Assembly (NCBI RefSeq): GCF_021130785.1
Contig: NC_060209.1
Location: 19,305,501 to 19,369,500, forward strand
Reading direction: 5' to 3'
Source: Homalodisca vitripennis
Taxonomy: Eukaryota > Arthropoda > Insecta > Hemiptera > Cicadellidae
DNA length: 64,000 nucleotides
The position numbers were made by a program, and so were the translations under genes. The notes beneath the pieces were generated by a model. The model was not told where the DNA came from and did not search any database. It saw only the letters and a list, made by a program, of their open reading frames with translations. Of the stretch, positions 38,830-51,184 are shown piece after piece; the first letter of the stretch is position 1, and the number at the start of each line of letters is the position of its first letter.

Positions 38830-41170
38830 CGATAACAAATTCAGAAGTCATTGTCATCCTCTCAATATTCATCATCAATAGAAAACTTTAAACAATTAAT
38901 GCTTCTAAAACATACCATACTTTTTGTAATGCTCAAGCGTGAGGCATTGGATTTAACACATGTTACATTTAAAGTAAATAAGTAAAAAAGTATTATGTAG
39001 ATCATTCGTTAATACACTATAAATTGTAAAACAGGTTAAAACATTTGTGCTATAAGCAACTGTCCTAATCAGAAATAATTACGTTGTCACAACTTTGCAA
39101 ATTATTTCACCATCCTTTCTATAACCCTTTTTTTAATATTTTTAAATAGTGTTAAGTTTTTAACATATTTTTTTACTATTATTATAATTATTCAAATCTA
39201 AAAATTCCAATATTACTATATAAAAAACAGTTGCATCTTTCAGGTATAGTACACAACATCGCAATTTTGCATTAGAGTCGATAATTTACGTAGGGTTTGG
39301 CGCACGACCAAGATACAATCAGTTCCATTGACTACAATCAGTTACAAAGGTAACTATTCAACTTCAGAACCCTCAGATGGGATTGTGTCACGATACCCAA
39401 GTTTGGGGACAGCTTTACTCTAACTTTTAATAGTGTTTTATACGGTGTTTGTGTGCCAGTCCATTACTCAGCATCGTATACTCAGCAATACTCAGCATTG
39501 TATACTCAGCATCGTGAATTCCAAATACGTTACTATACAATACTTCATTTTACTATAATCATATTGGATATCAAATTAACCCTCAGTTAAATGTCAAAGT
39601 AAAGGAACTTTTTATATCTTTATCTCTTTAATTTTGAAGTGTAGGGAACAACTGTGGAATTAAAAATATTGCGTATTATATCATGTTTACTGTAGCACGT
39701 AAAAATAATGTAATATAGAATTTTCTAAGTTTTACAGTTTTCTCTACACTTTAAAATGAGAACTATATAAAAATGTGAAACACTTAACATGTTAACCCCT
39801 TTTCGGACGTGCTAATTTTGTGGGTAAACTGTTTAGGTTCATTATTTTATGATTGTCTTTTCTGAAACAATCAATAAGAATTCTTTTTTTTATTTTTGTA
39901 ACGTATAGTGTAACGAATATTACTTACATTTTTAATAATTCTTCATTAAACTTGTGTAGGCATAAGAAACAAAGGCATGTTTCAAAAAAAAAGAATTATC
40001 ATGTTAGACAAATATTTAAATTTAAATTATATTTATTCTTGCACATTCGTCTGTCAACACTGCCAGCTTTGTTATGGTTAGAATCTTATAACCAGAATCT
40101 AATTTAAAACTGATGGTTGTTTAGGGATGTACGTTTAACACGTAGTAAAATCCTACTCAGGTTAGTTATAAAGGGACAGAAAAAGATCTCAACATTTAGA
40201 TCTAGAACATTCTGAAAAAATATACGTAAAAAAGATAATTCCTTACTTTCAACAATGTACAATATTAATATATTCCTTCAGTACAATAATCAATGATGCA
40301 AGGTGTCACTGTTGGTAAACAATAACAAACTCACTACCAATTGTAAAGGCAAAGTGTAGGAGTTACCCAATTCTCAACAATGGTCAGTGTGAGTCAAATT
40401 ACGGAGTTAAAGATGTCCGAACTTGTACTTAACAAGAATTTAATATTGCTTAGCAGAATATAGTGTTGGTCAGGGTCAGGTAAAAACTTGACTATTATTT
40501 GAAATGAGAATTAAATGAATAATAAAATAAATAATAACAATTATAGATCTATTACTCATAAAAATCTATAACTATACGTAAATATGCATATTTCAAATGT
40601 TAAATGTCAAAGAAATACATTTGTACGTGGATAATCGGAAACAGTACGAGTATACCTGAGAACAGACACATTAGCGTACACGAATGGTACAACGTACGAC
40701 CACAGTTAGCATTATAATCGTTCACATTGGATCACGACTGTCAAGATCTCTTTAGAACTAATATCTCAGCCGGCCTCACGCCCTCATTAGAAGCTGTTCC
40801 CTCCTCTGTCCAAATTAATATATACGTTCCAATTTTCATTATTAAGCGTTGATTTGTTATATGAATGGCCAAGTGAGTGCCAAATGTAGTATATTACTTT
40901 ATATTTGATGTTTGTTCCTTGCTGAAAATAAATTATACATATTTTACTAGTTTACCCAATGTAATACACCCAAATGAATGTGTACCTTACTGTTCAGTTA
41001 CTAAATATTGGTTAACTGAAAACTGTAAGTTGTAATAGCTTTTATTATTAATGTTTATTGTAGTTTACCGATGTTTTGTACCAAAAGGTACTTTATAAAG
41101 TACATTTTTACATTACAAATTAACATATAAAATTATTGCAAGATGGCGTTTCACTCAGTATTGGTTGAAG
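38830..41170. other. gene-free AT-rich stretch
   Basis: Nothing is supported. An ACTCAGCA-type string repeats four times near 39,470-39,520. Confidence 0.5.
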
Positions 41171-41229
41171 AGATTATTTTGCTTGTACATAGTTATTTGT
41201 AAGAAAGCTCAATTCTTCATAGACAAGAA

Positions 41230-41530
41230 TGACTACAGTACTGTGCTGGTGCATGTTCATCAATGGATTTGGGCTGAGCGTCAGTGATGCCTATCCCTCT
41301 GAAGGCTAACACATTTATCTTTTGCCTGATGAGAGGATGAAAATTTTCTTTTCCGTATGATTGTACGTCTATCTATCTATCCGAAAAAGATCTAAAATAA
41401 AATGAGCTATATAGATTTGAAATATTTCATACAAGCTCACCGAAGCCTTCTACATACATGTGGTGTGGCGTACTATTGCCTTGTGATATGGAAGAGAAAG
41501 ATTTTTTTCGTACCCGAAATGACAAAAAGA
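41230..41530 (+). repeat. dispersed middle-repetitive fragment
   Basis: GGTGCATGTTCATCAATGGA then GGGCTGAGCGTCAGTGATGC, followed by a TCTATCTATC stretch. It is related to the fragments at 26.4 (inverted), 49.5 and 50.1 kb. Confidence 0.55.
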
Positions 41531-42690
41531 TAAGTAAAAAATTTTTCACTATCCCAAATGTTGGTAATTTACGTAAATATGGTAATCACATACGCAGGAT
41601 CACTTATAATTAACTCGTTACAACAAAGTTACAAAGTTTAGTTCCTGTCTTGTAAACAAACACTTATCTAGTAAACTAACTTTACCAGCTGTCACGAGTT
41701 GATAGAGAATTGCTTGCTAACTTGTAATTAAGTAATGTGATATTAAATTTATATATATTTATATATATATTTTCTTGTTACTTTTAGATATAGTAATACT
41801 ATCGTCGTATAATATTTTTTTTAAAGATTAAGAAATATAATCACTACATCAAACGAAGCTGAATGGCAGTGAAAGTACATTGAGACTAAATTTGACATCG
41901 ACTTGGGAAGGAAGAGAGCTCCAGTAACTTTTATCGAGAACTCATCTAAATGGAACAATTTCCGAGATGGAAACTTTCTACTACCAATTCTTTGGAATGT
42001 GAATGCAAGAGATGTTTTAATAGTATTGCCCTTTGAGAGATTTAATATCACATTATACAAAGACAGTTTAATCGATTTAAAACTTTATTACGAGGTAATA
42101 TGAATAAAGAGCAAGTTAACTTAATAAATCATTTGTAACTTAGAAGTATTAAGTAAATAAAATGAATAACTAAAACTGTGTACTATCAAGGTTATATTGG
42201 TTTTATGAAAATTAGACATAACCGTTATTGAGTATAAAGAATCTCCAGATGTACAGACGCTTTGAAATTTTTTCAATGTTGCTTGTAGTGCTGTAGTGTA
42301 AAAATCTTAAAACGTTTAAATAATTATAAAATGAAAAGCAAGTCATTATAGTTATAAAAATGCATGAAACCTTTGGAATGGAAATAAACTCCTATGGATG
42401 ATGATATTTTAATACATTTTAATAGAGCAACTCTTCAAATAACAGTATAAAGTAGATGGTCTTTATTAAATTAGTTTCCAAGAGTATTTAATGAAAATAG
42501 ATCAATCTAACAAACTAACTCTGATAATTTTTAACTCGTAAACAAAGAATACCGGGTGAAGGTAAGCAAGGATATACCATTTTGGAATATGTATTTATAT
42601 AAATTACATGCCTTTTTATTGTAGAAATAAAAATATTTATTCCATATTTCATTGATCAAAGTTTGATTATTTCTAAAATCATCATAATCA
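41531..42690. other. gene-free AT-rich stretch
   Basis: Short overlapping open frames on both strands at about 41,820-42,100 have no family features. Confidence 0.5.
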
Positions 42691-42694
42691 TTTT

Positions 42695-42800
42695 TTAGGA
42701 GAGCCATATTCCTTTTTTAGCCTTATTCTGCCCGTCGTAAGAGGCACTAGTCTTTGTGAGGATCTTATTTATATAAGGGGAAGAGTCGCTACAGTACAAT
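42695..42800 (-). mobile_element. class-II tRNA-derived SINE, 5'-truncated copy
   Basis: It carries the body and 3' part of the 37.6 and 50.96 kb SINE (complement of GAGAGCCATATTCC, AGCCTTATTCTGCCCGTCGT and GGGGAAGAGTCGCTACAGTA) but lacks the tRNA head. 5' truncation fits incomplete reverse transcription. Confidence 0.8.
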
Positions 42801-43500
42801 GTTAGTCGTTGGATCCAAATGATCACTGAAATTCATTTAATTATCCAATTAAATGATGTATTGTTTGTCAACAGATGATTAATTATTATAAAGTTGTTTT
42901 GCATTAGGGTTACTTATTCTATAAATATATGCATAGTGTTTTTCTAACATCACAATTTTAGTTCTACATAATTGAAATTAATATACACAAATCAAAATAT
43001 TATATGCTTTTGTCATACCATTTGTATCAAAATTTTACAAAATAATTACTTTAAATCCTCAACACTCCTCATCAAGGGACAGTTTAATAAATTTTGCTTT
43101 CTTTAGAGAAGGTTCATTAGGGAGTTATGGTTATGTAATAAATGAAATTAGTTGAACCAAAAACTAAAAAACAACGAGAGAAACAAGGGAAATCTATTCT
43201 GTTTGATGTACTTCGTAACTTTGTTCTGGATTTTATAATCAACGTGCTTGTTTTGTTTCATTTGTTCCCATTTCATTAAATCAATAGAATTCGTAGTATT
43301 TGAACACTTATTGAATATTAATATATTAGTAAGACAAACAAATAAGACTAGACACGTCAATCGAAATGTTCCTTTATTTACATTTTATACTTTACAAATG
43401 AGATTTCTGAAAAGACATCCGTCAACTAATGTACTATTCCATTATGTTTCAAAGCATATAATGATATGAGTCGGAAGTTAAAACACTATACTCCTATAAA
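42801..43500. other. gene-free AT-rich stretch
   Basis: Nothing is supported here. Confidence 0.5.
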
Positions 43501-43529
43501 CATGTCCATAATATGAGTGACTCATTTTA

Positions 43530-44033
43530 CCAGGAGGTTTCACTTCTGGCTGGTTTATACCTTCCAGTTGAACCCACAGTAGATACAGCAAAAATCGATG
43601 TGTCACTTAAATCTGGGCAACGTTTTGGATGTCCAGGAGCGGCATATCACTTACCGCAAATGTCGAGATTCGGGGCGCAAGGGTAATTCGATAGGTCTAG
43701 TCTACTGCGGGAGATGACTTTTGGAGTTGGTGGGGTTTGTTCTCTAAGAATCTAAGGTTCTTGCCAACCTAGACATAACGGTGTGCCAACCCCTGCCTGC
43801 TTTGACTGGAGATGCTGGTTGAGAGCTGACTTCTCCTCTTTCCTAGGGAAGGTTACTTGAGATTAGTGCCCTAAGCTTTTCCTCAACAAATCTTGATAGG
43901 AGGTGGTCCCTACTTCAACCTTACTCATCGAATATATCCTGTCACTCGGGAGTAGTTCAAATGTCCAAAAGGACTATGTGTAATCTTCTAAGCTTCATGT
44001 CTCGAGAGGAAAAAATAGTGACTCAAATTCTCA
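43530..44033 (+). other. GC-richer segment abutting a SINE, unclassified
   Basis: This half-kilobase is clearly less AT-rich than its flanks (strings such as GGCGCAAGGG, GGAGTTGGTGGGGTT, GGAGGTGGTCCC) and stops exactly where the 5S-derived SINE starts. It has no open frame longer than chance. The composition fits part of an older mobile element such as a LINE 5' region, but I do not recognise it. The short segment at 53,600-53,750 has a similar character. Confidence 0.35.
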
Positions 44034-44235
44034 ATATAAGCAACGTCGAGCGTGGCCGCTGCTTGGATAGGTGACCGCTGAGCGATCCTGTCCTTGCAAG
44101 CGGCGGCCCGCCTGCCCGGCCATTGGTGGTGTTTCGGAAGTCACCTTTAAGCCGTTGGTCCCCAGGTTAAGTGTTAGAGAGGGCTTCTTAGCCCTAACTT
44201 CGCCTAGTAAAATAAGACATTCTTTATTTCTTTTT
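44034..44235 (+). mobile_element. 5S rRNA-derived SINE, copy 3
   Basis: It begins with ATAAGCAACGTCGAGCGTGG, the closest match in the window to the 5S rRNA internal promoter, and continues with TTGGATAGGTGACCGC. The body and 3' hairpin module are as in the other copies, ending CCTAGTAAAATAAGACATTC. The outer stem is weakened here (CCAGG against CCTAG). The sequence upstream of the 5S-like part seen in the other copies is missing. Confidence 0.88.
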
Positions 44236-44239
44236 TATA

Positions 44240-47100
44240 AGATTTACTTATAATTTTATAGCCGTTATCTTAGGTATATTATCTTTTAGAGCCTTCTTCC
44301 ATGAAGCACTCTGTTGTATGAAACACTTCTCCCTTTGTATTCTCTTTTAATTCTCTATAGTGCCGCACTGGTGTAATTCCCATAACAACTTTTTCTTACT
44401 ATCCAGTTTTGAAGAAAGAGACTGTAACCTACTTTCGGTATAGAGGCCAAGAGAACTCACGTGGGAGAAGTAGTGGAAATGAAAATGTATTCACTAGTTA
44501 ACGTGATAAATTTTAATAAAGGTGCTTCGTGCAAACAAATTCTAACTGTAAAATCTTTAAAAAATATAACATTGAATTTTAAAGCACGTTGTAATTTTTA
44601 TAATCCTTACAGAAAAATACTTTATAAAGTACATTTCTATCCATAATCAAGGATAGAGTTCGCAAGACAGTTTTAATACGATGACAAATTAAATTACTTA
44701 ATTTGCAGAAACTATTAAGGTTTTAAGCTATATTTAATTACTGAAAAGAACAAAAAGTGGGTGCAGTATTATGACCCGCTGCTAATATTATGAGGGCAGT
44801 AACAAGCTTTTTAAAGTATTAATACTAGAGCTAAGTGTGGTGCTTTGATATTTACCCGTAGCCTGTATTATGTATTATTTCTAAGTTCGAATAAAATATG
44901 ACATACTAATATTTAGTTTTTAGTATTTCTGAAGCAGCACTCTTGACTCGTAGACCCACGTTTAGTCAAACGAACTAAAATTCTCAATTCTATCAAAATT
45001 CAAATCGTTAATTCCGTATTTACGAACATTAATAGTAGTATAATATGGGAAATTAAATAGTAATTTTACTAATATTAATCTATTACCATTTCGTGCTTAC
45101 TCATTAGGAGCAGCTGGCAATAATAATGAACCCAATGCGCAGCACATTCGAGCATCTACTACAATCTAGCATTAATAATGTTGATATTCTAATGTTAAAT
45201 GGGTTATAATATTCTAATGGGTTGGTTATATAGTTACCACTATTTCATTACTGATTTATCTTAATTCGAATTATTGGACTCCGTTTACACAACTGTACAC
45301 AGAGAATACTTCAGATTTTCAATTTAAAAACCTCACATTTCATTTGTATAATATCCCATTCAATGCGAATGTCGGAAAAGTGGCCCACAATTGTAAACAC
45401 TCTTGTTATTATCCAGAGAATTAAAATTGCCATAGTATAGCTAGAGAAGTGCTAACTGTAAAAGTTATAAAATTAGTTTTAAGTATAAAATTGTGACCAT
45501 ACATGCGACAGAATGACGACGAGTTCTTGTAGTATACCTGATTTAAAAAGATTTAATCAGCTGTCTTTAAACGGTTTTTTAAAATTTGATCAAATTGTTA
45601 CTACATTAAGAATCCAAATATAGTTCACCAATAAGAAAACAGATCAACTACCGTCACGTGTACCAACTGTTATATTCAAGTATAATATAGAAGAACATAT
45701 TTTCAAAACACTTATTTACTTGGCGTATAATTTGCATTCGTTCTTCCATTCAACACTTTCCAGAAAAAGTGGTCTGCAAGAGTCATCACTCAAAAATACA
45801 CGAGCTTGTTGATATAGGACGGTTGTCCTCATATTAGAATGATGAACGTTAATAATAAATTACTTTACTTTCAAAGCAAGGTGTTAAGTTCACATGTTAC
45901 TAATGTCGACGAATAAGTGATATGTTAAAAAATTGAAAGTACCCGATATTACATAACTGAACCCCTTTTAAAATTCCCTCTAATATATAAGTTACTGATT
46001 GGACCCAACATTTTATATTGAATCTATTTAAATAAGTCACAATCACTCAAAAATAATGTGAAAAAATTGATCTTTGAGCGTGAGTTATAAAAACATTTTG
46101 AAAGGTGAATAAAAGGTACAACAATTTTAGGAAGTAGATGAAAATAGCCTGATAAATACTTTGTTGACCGACGTAGATTTTTACACCTAGTTACGTATTT
46201 TTTATCGGGTCATCGTGCAAAACTCTACTACCAGGATTATCATATACCAGGAAAACATTTTAGGGGTCGAAATTTACCCTTGATGACTGCAGGTTGGCTT
46301 CTCACACTGATTTATATAACTTTATATTGTAGGAACAAACTAACCTTTATCACTAACGCAAACAGGTTTAGAATATATAGATTAACAGGTATACTTAATT
46401 GCCTCACACCAAGTCCACACCAGATCCACAACTGACATAGACATTGTAAGTTTAGTTCGTCCCTATTGACGGTTTATTGGACATCCTTGTGAAGATTATG
46501 AGATGATTTCAAGCATTATGTATATGACTAAACTGTCAGGACTTCTTGCATAAGGTCTTAATAAACAATCAGGCAAACTATAATTTGAAGAATGACATTT
46601 ATTGAAATATTTGTAAAAAAACCAATGTCTTGTGTTCATGTTAAGAACCATTTTACCTCTTTAATATGTATAAAACTTTCTAATTTAAAAATATTTAAAA
46701 AAAATCTTGGAAGTATGAGTATAAATACACGAGTACAAAAAATACATCTCTGTGTTATTACACAATCTTTGTTACCATAAATTGGACAAAGAAATTGGAA
46801 TTCATCCCTGAAAATTGGAGATTCCGATTTTATTTGAAGCTGATTACAAGACGCCACAAGCCTGTACTTTTTCCCTCTGATACATCAGTCGTCCTTTCAT
46901 AAAACAAGCTTAGCAAGTACAATACAACTCATTAGAGACACTGTCGTAATTAAATTATTATAACGAGGAATATTCCAAAATTATATAATTTAACAATTTA
47001 TAAGACATCGATAAATGATACCGTCTTAATATTTGTCGTCGTTGCAAATATTGGAGGAAAACGTTTTTAGTAAATCTGTTTAAGCCCTTATGTTTAAGAG
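44240..47100. other. gene-free AT-rich stretch
   Basis: No gene is supported. Confidence 0.5.
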
Positions 47101-47119
47101 GATCAATGCTCTGGCTTTT

Positions 47120-47690
47120 TAAAATTCTTAGATCACAACTCTTGTACGTAATTGTCCCAGTTATCTTTCAAACAACTTTCAATTTATGTCTGAAATAAGT
47201 GAACGAAGTACAAGGGGGGGTACATCCTTATTATCTATACCAATTCATCGAACAACTACCTTTAGTAAGTCGTTTACAGTTTCTGCCTGCCGATTGTGGA
47301 ATGCCTTACCTATAAACATCAGAGCCATTGATAAGCGCGCTCGCTTTGGGGCGGAGGTCAGGGCCTTGATGCTGGGGGCTCAGGGGGTATAGCGGTTGGC
47401 GGCTTTGGAATGTGTTACTTAGGGCAACTGAATGCAAGTTGAATGAATGCATGCGTGTATGTCTTAATATAGTTTTGTAAATATTTATAAAGTTACATTA
47501 ATTATAGATGTTGTTTTTTATTATTTTAAAGCTAAGATTCTTTTAATGTATAAGGTAAATAAATAGATTTATTTTTGGTTATACATTTATATGTATGTTA
47601 GTTTAATTTTTTACGAGGTTAAGTGGTAGAGAGGACTTTATAGTCCTAATTTCGCCTCTAATAAAGACATTTTTCATTTCATTTTATATT
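47120..47690 (+). mobile_element. 3' end of a non-LTR retrotransposon (LINE)
   Basis: A coding tail (47,186-47,392) is followed by a 3' UTR of about 280 bp. The UTR ends in a hairpin module (47,614-47,658; GAGG outer stem, GGACT TTAT AGTCC inner stem, CCTC), then AATAAAGACATTTTTCATTT. The 5' part of the element is absent, the usual 5' truncation of LINE copies. The same 3' module, with different stem bases, ends the 5S-derived SINEs, so this LINE family is the likely supplier of their reverse transcriptase. Confidence 0.8.
47186..47392 (+). pseudogene. LINE ORF2 C-terminal remnant
   Basis: The 68-codon frame encodes the short region found at the C terminus of Jockey/R1/CR1-like ORF2 proteins, after the reverse transcriptase domain. 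It has RSTRGGTSLLSIPIHRT, then FTVSACRLWNALP, then a segment with RARFG. The pattern of a basic His-Arg-Thr motif followed by SA-RLWN-LP is characteristic. Nothing of the polymerase domain is present upstream, where the frame is closed by stops, so this is the tail of a 5'-truncated copy. The first ATG is incidental. It is followed directly by the LINE 3' UTR. Confidence 0.78.
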
Positions 47691-47699
47691 AGTTTGATT

Positions 47700-49490
47700 T
47701 ACCTTTATACATCACTTAATTTTATTTGAATTACGAGTGCTCTTAGTTTGAAATGAGTCCATACAATATTTAGAAAATCATTTACTTTTGGAAGAATTTA
47801 TAGTTGTATAATAGTAAACATAGAGTTTTATTCTTTTACTTTAACAAAATTTCTTCTATCTCTTTTTTAACAATTACTTTGGGATGAAATTGAGAATAAA
47901 GTCGTTGCAAGAATAAATTGATGTACTATTGGCTGTTCTATTACATTTCTATAGGAATGTCCTCAAGGTGCAATGTTTAAGTTACTTCGTCAAATTAAGA
48001 GTGAAGGAAAATGTTTACAATCTCAAAAGATGAGCCTTCTTCACCTGAAAAGATTCTAGTTTCCAGTACATTCCAAATTTCTGGATCTGGTCAGAGTCCT
48101 GGATAATAGGATATTCCAGAGCCCGCATTCTACAAAAGACGGAAAAGCTCCATTTGCTGCAAATTTCAGGAGGCTATCGCTTCCAAAGTATCGCAAAAAT
48201 ATATTTTTTGACTCATAAAATAAATCTCAAACTAGTTTGCATTTCATCATTTTAATATAAAAAAGTATATGCTTTATTAGAAAATACTAAAAATCTATTG
48301 AATTCGAGGTAAATATTTCTTTAAAATGGCATAACTGCAACAGTTCTAGTACCAAAAATGACATTTTGACGAAAAGTGTTTATTTTAACTGATGCTATTG
48401 ACACTGTACGTCTTGAGGGAAAATGAAGAATCGTTTTCAAATACCAATCTTTTAATTTCAGTAAAATCTTTCATTACACAAATAATTGAGAACTATATTA
48501 ATTTTGGTAATATAAAAATATGAATATACGGTAATTTACAATAACAGCAAATTAATGCTTTCTTTTTAGATAATTTTTTACAGAAACTAATGTTTAAGAA
48601 TTAGTAAAGAGACGGCGCTTGATTTATGTTGTTAGGTAAGCTTGATATATGACCATGTTGACTGATGAGAGGTGCAATAACTTCAATCTACTCAATAACA
48701 GTTATGTCACCTAACACTTGTGTAACAGTTGAAACGTGTTACAAACTAATTTGTCCGTAAACAAATGTAACCAAGCACAGTTGTTCCACAGTTTCGCCTA
48801 CAGACTGTGTGAATTGTGGGGGTATAATTACCACACGGGATAAAGTTAATGGACAAAGTACATACAATGTACTTGTATAGACTAGGGGACAGGCACTAAA
48901 TATACTATTACGGACAAGTCACTAATATCATAAATCCTAGTCTATGATAAAATAATTAATAATTAACATTTTATAAATTATTAAAAAAGAACAATACATT
49001 TATAAACCGGTAATAAAAAAACACAGATTATTTTTTTTCTAATAATTGTAAGGAGTTTGTATTTAAATTATGATTGTGTATAGAGTTACCTGAATATGTC
49101 AAAACGAGAATCCTCTCCTAAGCCAGAAGTCAACGTGATAGATGAAATGGCAAGAAAATATCACGTTTAATAGTCAGCTTTCCCTACTTATTTTATCTCA
49201 GTTAGGCGGAAAATTTTGGCCTGCTTAAGGCAAAAAGAGTTTTATAATTGATGGAAATACAATATTAGCTTAAATACAATTTAAATACAGCTTTAAATAC
49301 AATTTTAAAAGACTTTACAGAAAATTAAAGTGTTTCCTTGTAACTGCTTAAAATTAGCGATACGTCAGCTGATAAAATTATTCTTCAGTTACTCTGTGTG
49401 TTTCCCGATATCTTAAAGACTTTACAGAATGACTGTAGGAGAACTTATTTGGTCTAGACTTGAAATATTGCATTTACCTTCATTCCTATT
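47700..49490. other. gene-free AT-rich stretch
   Basis: Nothing is supported here. Confidence 0.5.
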
Positions 49491-49499
49491 TTTGGAATA

Positions 49500-50400
49500 T
49501 CGAGTTCGATGTTGGTCTAAGTCCTTTTATAGACTGTTGCTGAGCGTTAGCTAAGCCTAACTTCCGAGGGATATCTATACAACAAATTTAGATATGGATT
49601 TGAAATTTAGTATATTTCATTATCAAGAGATCATTTCTGTCTATGTTTGTCTGTTTGCGCAGAACATCCTGAGAACTTTATTACCTTTGGATTTGTAACT
49701 TTGCCTGTAACTTCATTTCTACATGTAAAACATCTAACTATATGGTGATGCATGTTGATCAATGTGATTTTGCTGAGCGTTAAAAAAACTCGTAACACAG
49801 AGAAATATCTCGAGAATTAATTGAGTTTTGATTTGAAATAATGGTTATATATGTGTTAAGGATCAGACAGGGCCTTCTGAAAATCGTGTGTCTGCCAGTC
49901 TACCTCACTGTCTATTTGTCTATTCGTCTGATGGCTTTTGATAAAAAGTGTGCTAGAGAATTAAAACTAGGTAAGTAGAATCTTCTTAGTCTTAGGAAGA
50001 ACTTCAGTTTGTGGGATCAAATATAAAATTAAAGTTAAAACATTTTTAACATCTTTGGTCTTATAGGTAACTATGATTCCGACAATAATATCGCAGAACA
50101 AACAAATTTGTTAAAACCTTCCATAGCACTTGTACATGATGTGGAGACATGATGGTGCATGTCTCAACATGTGGTTTAGCTGATCGTCAGTGACCCAGAG
50201 TGATATCCCGAGATCGGTTGACCTATAAACTTTTTATTTTGCTAATACTAAGAATTCCGACAAATTATTACTAACTCTATATCTGTATATATACCTGTAT
50301 ATCTGTTCGCTGGATATTTTGATAGTGAATTCAACTACTCGTATATAAATTTTTTTAATAAACTCAAGCGAAGCCTATTACACGACATGTGCTCTATTTT
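49500..50400 (+). repeat. dispersed repeat, two or more degraded units
   Basis: Degraded units share GGTGATGCATGTTGATCAAT, GCTGAGCGT, a GATAT(C)TCGAGA-like string and TTTGTCTGT/CTATTTGTC stretches (near 49,540; 49,745; 50,150), ending in GAAGCCTATTACACGACATGTG. The same strings occur at 41.2 kb and inverted at 26.4 kb. No protein can be read from it. Confidence 0.5.
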
Positions 50401-50950
50401 ATACAAATATGAAGTAGTGTTCTATTAATACCTGTGAGCGTTTTTATATCAGTTAAGTGTATAAGTGTTTAATAAACTTCAAAATTACCTACATCATGTA
50501 TATCCATGTGTCCATGGATGAGGAACAAACATAGGGACTAAAGTCAGCATTTGTACAGACAAATACAAAGAAAGTAGTTCGGTATGTGTCCAAAAATAAT
50601 ATTAACCTCAAAATTATACTTAGAAAATATAAATAAATGTTATTGATTTTATAAGTGGAGATTTAATAAAACTAATATTTTGCTCTGGAGTACTTCAAAT
50701 GCATGAAACTCGAGATTTATAATACTTTGTAATTCCTCTGGTCTTAAGTGAACTTGCTTCTAAGCTCTTCCGGTTTGCTGCAATTCCGCATTAACATAAA
50801 TTCACTGTTCTGGAACTTGTTAAGCCCATGATTGCAATTCTTATAAGATCCCTTAAGCTCTGCCATTTGATAATTCTATAATTTTGAACCGCTTTCTAAT
50901 ATATACTTTTAAAAGATTTAAAAATTAATTTACATATACTTTTTTCTTTT
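50401..50950. other. gene-free stretch
   Basis: Nothing is supported here. Confidence 0.5.
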
Positions 50951-50954
50951 TAAT

Positions 50955-51180
50955 TTTAAGGAGAGACCGATCCCCATTTAAGCCTTATTCTGTCCATCCT
51001 CATGGGCCAGTGGTCTGTGCGAGGATCTTCTCAAACAGAATAAGGGGGAGAGTCGATACAGTACGAGGTTGATGGTACTGACAAAAGGTGCAACGGCCAC
51101 AGACAGGATTTGAACCTGCGCTATCTCTAACTCAGACCCAAAGCCAACGACTTAGACCGCTCGGTCATCGGCACTCCCGA
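50955..51180 (-). mobile_element. class-II tRNA-derived SINE, copy 2
   Basis: On the minus strand the tRNA-like head reads GACCGAGCGGTC (A box region), a long variable arm and GGTTCAAATCC (B box). The body follows as in the 37.6 kb copy and finishes near CTCTCCTTAAAATTAAAAAG. Head and body are close to full length, with scattered substitutions against the other copy. Confidence 0.88.
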
Positions 51181-51184
51181 CTGT

